From Polytolypa hystricis UAMH7299 (lineage: Eukaryota > Ascomycota > Eurotiomycetes > Onygenales), in contig PDNA01000051.1 in assembly GCA_002573605.1 (NCBI GenBank), forward strand, positions 62,001 to 126,000: 64,000 bases of DNA. Direction: 5' to 3'. Below the pieces are notes generated by a model. It saw nothing but the letters and a program-made list of their open reading frames with translations. It had not been told where the DNA came from and searched no databases. Made by a program: the position numbers and the translations under genes. Shown here in pieces: positions 1 to 10,100 of this stretch; within the stretch, counting starts at the first letter, position 1; each line of letters starts with the position of its first letter.

Positions 1-541
1 CGAAAGTAGTTTGCTTCATGAACGTCCATCTTCAAAGGGATATGAAACCATTTAAGAGTAGTCCACAGGGGTGTTGACATCATGTCAGCCGCACAGCCTC
101 AGAAGAGCTCTGCCCAAGAACAACCAGTAGCCAATAAAGTATAAACCTCGTAACAGTCCGGCACAAAATCGTCCGATACACTCCATCAGGAAGATCAAGG
201 AACTCTCCAATCTCTCGCCGTAATCATGCCTTGTGGGGTAGACAGCATCGCCACTATCAATGTGGGAAAATACCCACATGAAGCAGCTATGATTTACTTT
301 CCCAGAGCACGAATCTTTGTTCAGAGAATGGAAATACGTATGACCCACAAGCCTCGAAGCGCCCAGCCAATGAACTGTTGCTCTGCCTGCCCATCCTGGG
401 GAGACTTATTACGATTGAGATCGGCCCGAGAGTTCACTAGGCCAACATTGCGCAGTAACCTTCCTCACTGTGGATTCCGGCCGATATAACAAGAGCCTTT
501 CGAGGAGCCTTTTGAGGAGCCTAACCTCGTGTTTCCGCCCG

Positions 542-577
<36 letters not shown>

Positions 578-1090
578 ATAGAGTTTTGGAATGGCTTCAT
601 TCACAAGGCCCAACTTCACAGCTATCTCTGGTTCTCTCCTTCCTGCTGGCCGATCTACCGATCTATACTCTATACGAAGTTTTACCTTAATCGGGCTAGC
701 GTGGATATTTGTGGCTAACGCCAAGGTCTTGTATAAGTAAGCTTAATAATGCGCGGCGTAACGTGGCGCAGCTGAGCAGGGATGAGCTTGGATTCTGGAA
801 TGACAGTGTATTGAAACAGCTGAAGGAAGCAAGCAATCGGAAAAAAATATATAAAACTCCTTGGACCCAACATGATAGCGGTATCCCGAAAAAAAAAGTC
901 TCTATTTCTTTCCAAAAGCGGAAGTATTAAGTCGATCACAGATGTAGATAAAAGACACAACTAACAAACGAACAACAGGTGGTATCCAAACGTTAACAAG
1001 CAAGACTAGAACCAAACCAGTCAATAATCAACACACAAAACAAATACCGGGCAAACTGCCCCAGGCCCCCGCCAAAAAAGAAAACGCCAT
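1..1090. other. intergenic, no gene seen
   Basis: No open frame here looks like a protein and I see no spliced gene. It holds a TG microsatellite near 543 and, towards the right, the presumed 3' UTR of the minus-strand sulfate permease. Confidence 0.6.
543..576. repeat. (TG)17 microsatellite
   Basis: An uninterrupted TG dinucleotide run of 17 units, read directly. It lies in non-coding DNA and is probably length-polymorphic. Confidence 0.95.
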
Positions 1091-3802
1091 TTATTTGGTA
1101 TCCGCAAGGTCGACACTAACCGCCTCAGCATTTGCAATCGCACTCTGCAAGGCGCTAGTCAAATCAATATGGAAGAGCGGTCGATTAAGTCCCTGCACAG
1201 GAGCGAGTTTGCGAGTCGAGATACTTCCATATGCCTTGCTCTCATTCAATTCCTGGCCCAGCTCTCGTTCAGACCCGCTCGCCGCTGCTGCTGTTGCAGA
1301 CTGCACACCATGGCCCTCCTCTGGCCGGGATGTCGATGGGCTAGCTTCTCCGGCTTCAGCGTCGCTAGCTCTCCGAATGCTTTCACGCTCTTCGCGCACT
1401 TTGTAGACATATTCTGCATATGCGGCGGCGGAAGTGCTGCCGCCGATTTCTGCAACACTGAAGATTGGCTTCCACCGGCTGAAGCCGTCGGTGGAGGCAG
1501 GTGTGGGGTAGCCGAATCCCGCAGAGCCTAACGCGCGTTTGGTCCAGCGGTTATTTATATGAGCGAAATGCCATTGAACTGGTTGTGGAGCGGCATATTG
1601 GTCGAGTTGGTTCCGCACATCAATGAGAATTTGAACGGAGGTGACGTCAACATTGTTGACAGAGGAGAAGTCGAGAATAACTGCTTTGAGCGTGGGTAAA
1701 TGGGACCGATCCGGTTGCGCTTTACCTCTTCGTGGACCTGGTTTGTCCCAAGGACGATCACCAAGTCGGTCAAAAGAGTCGAGCTTTGTCCGTCTTGTTT
1801 CTTGGTATATCTTCGCAACAAGATAGTCAAGATAGTGGTTCGCATTTGGATAATTGAACCCTTCAGAGAAGCGATATATGAAGATGCCAGGGTAAGCCTG
1901 CTCTACTTCAACGCTGGGGTTCGAGCCGTCGTTATGATTAATCGGAAGGAAAATGTTTCTGTATTCAGCAATGCTGTTATCAGGGTTGCCCAAGTCAGTG
2001 CCACCATACTTGCTGTTGTCCTGTAAATGGTCTCCGATGACGGAGTGAATCTTCACCCGCCCAAGGAATTGTCCTCGCGCCTTTACGACACGGAATAGGA
2101 GGACCGCAAGAGAAACGCAGATGGTACAGTAGATGCCGTTTTCGATGGTGGTAAAAATAGTCACGAAGACACCAGCAAAGAAAATGATGACTTCGAGAGG
2201 GGAGACTCTCCAGAACTGGTAAACCGTATTGGGCGGTGTGATGAGGTCTCCTACCGCGTGAATAATGACACCCGACAGGGAGGAGTTTGGGATGTAGAAG
2301 AACACAGCTGGAAGGGCGTAGATTGCGAGCAGAACGACGATTGCAGTAATGACACCGGCAAATGGGGTGCGAACACCAGCTTTCGATTTGATAGCAGTTC
2401 GGGAAAATGAGCCCGTTGCGGGATAGCCACCGAGGAAAGGGCCGAGAATATTGGTCACGCCGATGGCGACCAACTCTTGGGACGGGTCGATGGTGTAATT
2501 ATTGATACGGCCAAACGACTTTGAGATGGCGATGTGCTCAATCAAAAGAACGATGACGGCAGCAGGAAGGTCCATAATGAAGGATCGCACAATTTCGGAA
2601 TTAAGCTTGGGAACAGCAGCATTTTGGAACCCTAGAGAAGCTTTGTAAGTACACAATCGGATGCAAAAGAAATGTGGCAGAAGAATTGGAACATACCTCT
2701 CGGAACAGTTCCCAAGATCTTGAAAATAGGATCCTCCCGATGGTTCCTGTTTACCAGCCAGCTGATCATAGTGTATAAGAGAATAACGAACGCAGTTCGC
2801 AAAGTGGCCAGGAAAAAGAAGAGCTTTGCACGTTTCGGCTGCTTCTTGGCGAAAAAAGCGCAGGTATAGCGGATCACGTAAAGCAGAAACAAGGCAGTCA
2901 GGCCCATAGCAGCATCGATCTTGGTGGAGGGTAGATTTTTGAGTGTGTTGATAATCACCATGTAGGTAGCATCTCTCGTATTGAAGCCAGTGATACCCAT
3001 CAGAGCTGGCACTTGGCCGGACGCAATGCTGATTGCAGATCCAGTCATGAACGCCGTGATTGCGGTTAGAGGAATAAAATCCACTATCCAGCCACAACGT
3101 ATGAGGCCTATAAATGTGATGATCCCGCCGCATATTACCGCTAGGGCGCTTGCGATTACGTGCGGCTCTAGATGTGGACTTTGTTCCTGGGCTCGAAGGA
3201 CGATCTGACCAACCAATGTCGACATCACGGCCACAGGCTAGAAAGTAACATGTCAGTGCCGCAAGACAACATAAAGAGGAGACTCCCCACTTACTCCAAT
3301 GGTAATATCCTTTGAAGTGGCAAAGAACCAATAAATCAAAACGCCCATAAAGGAGGAGTACAGGCCGAATTGAACCGGAAGTTCTGCAAGTTTGGCATAC
3401 GCCATACCTTGAGGTACAACGACGGCTCCAACAGTAATACCTATTTAAATAGCATTGGTCAGCATGCGGGAAACTATGTAAACAATAGGACTGTCGTAAC
3501 TCACCGGCAACGAGATCACCAATGAGCCATTGTGTGTTGTACCGAGTAATCCATCGCAAAAACGGGAAGAGGTTGTAGAAGTATGTGCCTATTTGTTGAC
3601 CAGTCGGGGTCAATTCGAGGAGATAGTCTACAGTCGTTGGCTCTTCCTCGACGTATGTATTGGCGGAACCAGTAGAGAAGGTTGATTCACCCCGAGTCAC
3701 AGGATCCGCACCAAGGGGATTGCGATAATCGCGGTTTAAGCGTAGGAATTTTGCTAGGCCATCCCCGATTTTGTCGGAGGTTTTCCCCTCTCCGGTAGGC
3801 AT
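1091..3802 (-). CDS. SulP-family sulfate permease with STAS domain
   Basis: Plasma-membrane sulfate uptake transporter of the SulP family (fungal SutB/Sul1 type). Four exons: 3802-3505, 3440-3295, 3237-2697 and 2631-1091, giving 841 aa, a usual length. The start is the only ATG leading into the conserved N-terminal cytosolic part. Many hydrophobic segments run from about residue 95 to 480, with the SulP blocks VVVPQGMAYA (split by splicing), DFIPLTAITAFMTGSAI and GSFSRTAIKSKAG. A C-terminal STAS domain lies around 565-740 and contains LDFSSVNNVDVTSVQ, the typical STAS strand-loop-helix. Intron 3 has two in-frame acceptors nine bases apart (2641 and 2632). I chose 2632 because PRGFQ matches the family. 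The C-terminal tail is Ser/Ala-rich. Identity as a sulfate permease is confident; sulfate rather than another anion is family inference. Confidence 0.93.
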   Translation of the reverse strand: MPTGEGKTSDKIGDGLAKFLRLNRDYRNPLGADPVTRGESTFSTGSANTYVEEEPTTVDYLLELTPTGQQIGTYFYNLFPFLRWITRYNTQWLIGDLVAGELRQSYCLHSFPHADQCYLNRYYCWSRRCTSRYGVCQTCRTSGSIRPVLLLYGRFDLLVLCHFKGYYHWSKWGVSSLCCLAALTCYFLACGRDVDIGWSDRPSSPGTKSTSRAARNRKRPSGNMRRDHHIYRPHTLWLDSGFYSSNRNHGVHDWICNQHCVRPSASSDGYHWLQYERCYLHGDYQHTQKSTLHQDRCCYGPDCLVSALRDPLYLRFFRQEAAETCKALLFPGHFANCVRYSLIHYDQLAGKQEPSGGSYFQDLGNCSERYVPILLPHFFCIRLCTYKASLGFQNAAVPKLNSEIVRSFIMDLPAAVIVLLIEHIAISKSFGRINNYTIDPSQELVAIGVTNILGPFLGGYPATGSFSRTAIKSKAGVRTPFAGVITAIVVLLAIYALPAVFFYIPNSSLSGVIIHAVGDLITPPNTVYQFWRVSPLEVIIFFAGVFVTIFTTIENGIYCTICVSLAVLLFRVVKARGQFLGRVKIHSVIGDHLQDNSKYGGTDLGNPDNSIAEYRNIFLPINHNDGSNPSVEVEQAYPGIFIYRFSEGFNYPNANHYLDYLVAKIYQETRRTKLDSFDRLGDRPWDKPGPRRGKAQPDRSHLPTLKAVILDFSSVNNVDVTSVQILIDVRNQLDQYAAPQPVQWHFAHINNRWTKRALGSAGFGYPTPASTDGFSRWKPIFSVAEIGGSTSAAAYAEYVYKVREERESIRRASDAEAGEASPSTSRPEEGHGVQSATAAAASGSERELGQELNESKAYGSISTRKLAPVQGLNRPLFHIDLTSALQSAIANAEAVSVDLADTK

Positions 3803-4339
3803 CTTGGGTGTTTGGAAAGCTGATAAACAAGCTCTGTTGTTTCAGCAATAGGGTCGTGTAGTCCTGCTTTGAGTCCGTTGATTGAGGAGGAGCCGGCGCA
3901 ATCTTATACCAACCGGAAAAGAGAGGAGAGGGGGGTCTGTGTGGGGGGAGGAAACCCTAGCTCGATCTAGAGGTGGAGGATGATAAATAAAATAACGTAT
4001 GTATGCCGCGAGGCGCGACCGGGTTGGTACAGGAGTGCAACGTTTTAGCCTCAGAGCATTGTTATTTGGTGGAGGGGTGTAAGTCAATTGGCTCGAGTAC
4101 ACAAACCCTGCCTGGCTGGCTGTAGAAGCTGCACGGCGTGCACGGGCGAGTCGAGTTGTAAAAAAAAAAAGGAAGTATATACCGGCGAAACGCCACTAAA
4201 GACTGCAGCAATGCTTTACTGGCGAGGGCTGAGAAATTGAGAAATTTGCCTCGGAGAAAGAAATAGGGAGAATATCGTGTAGTCTAAAAAGAAGGGAAAA
4301 AAGAGGTTGGAAAAAGAAAGGAAGAAAAAAAAAGACTTG

Positions 4340-4349
4340 ATGGCGTCGT
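4340..4349. promoter_or_regulatory. possible CYS3/MetR-like site
   Basis: The sequence ATGGCGTCGT matches nine of ten positions of the palindromic ATGRYRYCAT consensus known for the bZIP sulfur regulators (Neurospora CYS3, Aspergillus MetR). It lies about 540 bp upstream of the sulfate permease start, a sensible target. A near match of this length can occur by chance. Confidence 0.25.
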
Positions 4350-5095
4350 TGATGGCCCGAGTTGGTGGTGGTGGAGGAAAAACAGCTTGGAGAGGGCTAT
4401 CACGCAATCGTCAGCTGGTGGAGAGGCCAAAAGGAACCAGGATACACACTTACCAGGATCAGAAGCTCGGGAAGGAATCGTCTATCCGGTAGGCTCTTTT
4501 TCGCGTAGACTTGACAGGCCCAGCTCATATCAGAGGCCAGGTTGCATCCACTTTTAACTAGGCAATGACAAGCCGTAGAACAATCAAAATATCAACATTC
4601 AGTGATACTGAGCGAGCGGAAAATGTAAAAATCGTCGATGACGTGCGATCCACATACAGTCTACAACCCCCAAAAAAATAGAAATAAAATAACCAAGAAT
4701 TTCAGATCCCTGAGAGCTTTCTCATTCTACCAGATGACGTATTCCGAACCTTGAAAATGTCTCGTAAGGAAGCTCGCAAAATGCACGCGGATCTACAAGG
4801 GAGCCTTTCTGCAGGGCTACCCGCCGGAAGGTGCACACATCTGGCAAAGTTCCATGGCGCGCAGGGAATAACAAACCCAAAGGAACCGATCCAGTCCGAA
4901 GGAAAAGTGCATACTTGAAAAGTTAGTTTTCATTGTGCAATCTGCTCATTCCAACCACAGGCTCTGAGTCCGCTTCCCCCTGACTCTAGAAGAACCAGCA
5001 TGAGATCATCGCGCGTGCGATATGAGATGCGACTGCTTGCGGGTGGGGGAAGCAGCTTGGCGTGGGCGGGGTTTATTCACTCCATCAGCCAGCGA

Positions 5096-5129
5096 TCATG
5101 AGCAAAAAGTGTTCATGAGCAAAAAGTGT
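5096..5129. repeat. 17-bp perfect tandem duplication
   Basis: The unit TCATGAGCAAAAAGTGT occurs twice, head to tail, without a mismatch, in non-coding DNA. No function is apparent. Confidence 0.9.
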
Positions 5130-7181
5130 TTCGTAACACAGCATGATAATGACGTTTTATTTTTTATTTTCTTGTATTCATCTTGTCACCCAAGAAGAAG
5201 AACGGGTTTCCACTGTTTTCAGACTCCAGATCAAGGGTTGTTTGAAGGTGCAAAGAAACATTGGGGGCAGTTCGATTTGGCTGCTGATACTGCCCGCCAA
5301 GACCGCCCAGCAAACCCCACAATCTTCGCTTGGAGCCCAATCACAGCCTCGTTGAAAGACGCCATATCAGACGTTGATGATGAAAACGCCATCCCTCAAT
5401 GGTGACTCAAGGTCCGCCTCTCAGCGGAGAAACATGAAAAAGAAACACCGGAACAAAAAAGAAAAAAGAAAATACAGAATTCAGCGGATATTAAAATCTT
5501 GGCAAGCGTCGGGGACTTGGCCACGCCGCAAGACTCGATTGAACCCAAAAAACTTGACGACCATGCATCCGCCACCACATGAGGAAGATGAAACAAATCG
5601 TCGCACAATTCGACGTGGGGAGAGATGTCGACTCTTGATCTGATCTGTCATACTCCTTCCCGCGTGCCAACTCTCATCTCGCGAGAAATGTTATGTCGAT
5701 CCACGTGTGTTCGAAAAATTCTCCGAGGGTGAGACGAAGGACGTCAATTCACATTGGCTCTCCGGAAATTTTTATCTTGGTGATTTCTTGCATCATACAA
5801 GAGGAGGGATTCGGTTTTCTCCACCTGTCAAATGCTGGCTACTATTTCGATTTTGAAATCCAGACACGTGGGATTCGTCGAGTCCCATAGTCACACAAGA
5901 TTAACCTGAGTGGTGTCATCTGCAGAGAAGGAAACTATCTGATAAGATTCTCATCTCTAGCTTCCTTTCCTGACCCCCTCCAGTTGACAATCCTGGGAAG
6001 ATGTTTAGCTTCTGCTTCTCGTCTGTATGAAAGGTCAATGCGATCAAGGAGTTCACAATAGGCCATTAGCTCGCTTAGCGAAAACCCAAGCTTTGTAGAA
6101 GCACTCTTCGCCTCATTCTAATTTCCCTGCCAATGTCGCAACAAGCATACAGAAAAGCTTCTTCTTCCCGGAGAAACAAAAAAAAGAAAAAGAAAAAAAG
6201 CTTAGTTCGAACAGCCTGATCACTCAATTCACAGCTGAGATGATGCAATTTGAAGGTGTCCTGAGCACACACCATTGACTTGGGTGCAATTAGGTGAAAG
6301 GGAGGTAGCTTCAAGGATCTCTGAACCCTTGTCGATTGGATGTAGCTTCGCATTCCGTGGGGGGATGGGAAAGGGGGACGGGAGTTAATCCATACAACAT
6401 CCTTCGCGGTTAACTTCATGGACAATGGTCGCGTTTCATTCTGTGGGGTGGGAGGTGGGGGGAGAAACGCTATGGCTTCGTGCTTCATCCTCCGTTCATG
6501 CACCTTGTTTTTTCCCCCTACAATGGGACCCTATCACACAGCATGCGCCTCGCGTGGGAAATTTTCCTCCTGCAAGCTGCAGACAGACCTGGTGTCAGTC
6601 CCCTTCTCGGGGTCTACCAAGCCCTTGAAATCCAGGGGGGCGGCGCGGCGAGAGGAGTGCGTAGATCTTCCCGCAGGAGACAATGTGTTTGCGAGGACGA
6701 AACAAGATATCCCTGGCATTTCTGTCATCGATATACCTGGCCTAGCTAGTAGCTGACTAGCCAGTAGGGTGCTCAAATGCATATCCAGATGTTTCCCCTG
6801 GCATTTTTACTCAGAAGATCTGCGTTGTAGACATCTACAACAGCACCAATATTTTTCATTGGAATTGTCTCATCTAGCTCAGCCAAGCTAGTCTTTGGTT
6901 GGATTGCCCTTCGCCTATTCATACTTATCTTCTCTCCATAATCCTTAACTGGCTTGGTTCCATATATCCCTCGATCGTTCGAATATATCAATTCAAGAAT
7001 AACATGGCTAGAATGATGCAGAAGACGAGACGCAGCCCCTAACCAAGTTCAGTCGACTTGACAATTTACATACCTAGGTACATTCACTATATAACCTCTC
7101 CAGAATTCAACTATATCAGACATGTTGAAGAGTTAAGAAAAACCAAAAGCAAAAACCCCTCATCAAACTTATTCACTTCCC

Positions 7182-10100
7182 TCAAATTTTCTTCGCTGAG
7201 AACTCATACCGCAAACACCCAGCATCGATATATCCACCTCGTCCCTTATTACCGGTACCTATGACGTCCGAGTTAGCTCACACCCTCTCCAAGGAACGCC
7301 ACAATCTTTTTTTTTAAAAAAAAAAAACAGGAACTTACATTTTTTCCAGTTATTATACAACAAAGTTATACACTCCGCATCGCGATTGACCGCGCCCTCA
7401 CCCGCCTGCCAGAGCGGGAACGCCGGGCTGACGCGGTCGACCGTCGTCTTGCAGCCTGGTTTCCAACTGATACTCATAAAATATGGTGCGCCATTCGTCT
7501 CGGTGTGGAAAGTGATGGGTTTTTTGCCTGGGTACATGATGGCCTCCTCTAGGGCCGTGCCTGTGCAGGTGTACTGGGCGTAGTCGGTCACCCACCACGA
7601 ATTGATGTCGCCACCACCTTCGAAGATGTCTACGGAGTTGCACTGCCGCACGCCGAGTTCCAATTTCACCTTGGGCTTCTCTGTCGGCTTAGGGGGCTTA
7701 CTAGTGGTTGAAAGTGTGGTCGGATCGGGGGTCTGCGTGGGTGGGTCCGGTAGGAGACAAATGCATCTTCCATCTCTACAGCCGGGACGCCGAGGGGCGC
7801 CACAGATGACCTCAGGGGCACACTGGTCGACAGTTTCAGGAGTACAGACAAAGCCCGTTGGGGTAGGAGGTAGGAGACAAATGCATTTTCCATCTCTACA
7901 GCCGGGACGCCGAGGGGCGCCGCATATGACGGCTGGGGCACACTGGTCGACAGTTTCAGGGGTACAGACAAAGCCTGTTGGAGTTACTGTCCCCGTCTCC
8001 GTTCCCGTTCCCGTGGGTCCGGTAGTAGTAGGGCTTCCAGTTGGAGATGTGCCAGGCACACACTGCCCGGTCAACGGAGCATTATCCTCCTGCCGTCGGA
8101 GCTTTCGGAGTCTGTTAGCAACCTCCCCGGGCTTATAACGGCAGTAGCCATCCTGCTCGAGCGTGGGGGTATCAGCACGGTTCCATATCCCCAGGATATC
8201 GCCATATTCTGGGTGAGTATGCCGTGACCAGCCCGCATCGAGGATGTATTTTCTAAGTCCGCCTGGGCTCATGTCAGGAGCGTTGCCGTTGCCATCTGAT
8301 CTCAGCCGGCCGAGCTGGTGAAGTTTCAAGAAATAAGCAGCAAGCCCGGCGGTATAGGCGGTGGCTACACAGATCTATTGTTAGCGAATTCTCACAGACC
8401 ATCCCTCTAGTTTTGACTTACAGACTGATGTGCCCTGTTCTAGCTTGTAAGTTCCTTCGGTAGGGTTTAGCAATGTCCCCTTTAGCCATTTCCCCTTGTT
8501 ACCCTGCGTACCAAGGGTATTCGCGCCGGGTGCGTAAATGTGCGGAAGCTCCTTTGCTACGTCCACCCCCGATTTCCACCATATATCTCCGGTCCTTGGA
8601 TCCACAGCTCCGACTACTAATAACTCGGGGATGTGAAGCCAACCCTCTTGATTCTCTGGCTCAACCTTGCTACGTTCTGCACCAAAGAGCGCTGGCCAAG
8701 AATTTACCTATTTCAGAGCATTAGAGTTTGTGTTTGTGTGTTACTAATAGGGGTAAATTAAACTTACTACGGCCTGATTTCCTGAACCTGTAACCACAAA
8801 AACACCTTTTCGAATAAGAGATGTGAGGAGGTCATACAACCGCCTCTGCCAGAGTTTAAAGGCCTCCTCGGAATCTTCCCCAGATCCCTTTTGGTAAAGT
8901 TCAAGCCAGTACGTCCAAGACAGCGAGAGAATGGCCCTTGTGACCCCGCTGTCATCCGAGAAGACGTCGTTGACCATGGATACGCCCTGCAGGAAGTCTT
9001 CGGGTGTGTTGCCTCCGCCTTTTTTCTGTCTCCGGGGGACGCGCACCATCCAGGTTTTGGCCTTCTTGGCGAGGCCGAGGTTTGCTCCAGCCACCATACC
9101 CAGCATGCCAGTACCGTGCGGGTTACAGTAGAGTGACTCACATATACCACCAAGCGGTACACCAGAGTCGTCTCGGTGGTTCTGACCGTCGTAATCTTGG
9201 CCGACAAACATAAACTCCGTCTTGCTCGCTATGTTATCACCGTCGGTGAATTCCTGCACCATGGTGTTAGATTGGGTTCAAAGGCACAAATATTCCAGTA
9301 TCGAGACACGTACCTGGTGATCCATTTGTGCCCCAGTGTCCACGATATAAACGGGAATGTCCTGTCCCATGCTAACGTCAAACCAATAGTTTTTGTCGAA
9401 CCTGTCCCTCCCTTGCTGGTTTTTAGAAAGGAAAACCATCTGCGTACGACCCTCTACCCCATCGGTAAACTCTTCAATATAATCCAGTTGGTACCTCCAG
9501 TTTGTGTCTGCCGTCTGCGGGTCCCCGCAGTCCGACGTGCATGGCCGATACACGGCTCCGACCTATTAATGTCGCCATTAGTACTTAAATTTCCCGTGCA
9601 CTTTCTCTGGTATCTTAGCTCACATTTGGTATCTCTTTGATCTTCTGGACCTGGCCAGGTTCTAAGAAGACCCGCCAGAAGTTGATCCCCAGCGTTTTGG
9701 TATCAGAAACTATAATCTTCTTCTCATCCTGGAGCAACTCCTTCATCGCAGCGTAGATGGCTCCAGTTTCATCGGATTTGGTGCCGTCTCGGGGATAGAC
9801 GATATGCTCGTTTGACACTGGACAATACTCTTCACCCTCCTGTCGCGGTGCGTTCCCAGTTGGGGCTGGTTTACAAGACACCGTTGTCGTAGTGGGCGTC
9901 ACAGAGCAACCCGTCTTGGGGATTTCCGTTTTGGTAGCGCAATCTGCCGTTCCAGTTCCACTGCAAGTGATGACTACGTCGGTCACAGTCGAAGTCCCAC
10001 ATCCTTCTGTTTTCGTTGCAGTTGCTTCTGCGGTCGAATCTGTCACGAGGCAACCGCGAATCTCGGCGCATGTTGGCGGCGGTACGACTGATGAGATTGT

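Larger units (their letters stand above)
3803..7181. other. long intergenic region
   Basis: This is 3.4 kb between the 5' end of the sulfate permease and the 3' end of the protease gene, both minus strand. Several frames of 60-140 codons exist on both strands. None has recognisable domains, and their composition is low-complexity, so I do not call them. The left part should contain the permease promoter and the right end the protease 3' UTR. Confidence 0.6.

Noticed and set aside
6075..6503. 142-codon minus-strand frame
   Set aside because: Contains homopolymer Phe and Pro runs from A/G tracts, with no protein-like segment.
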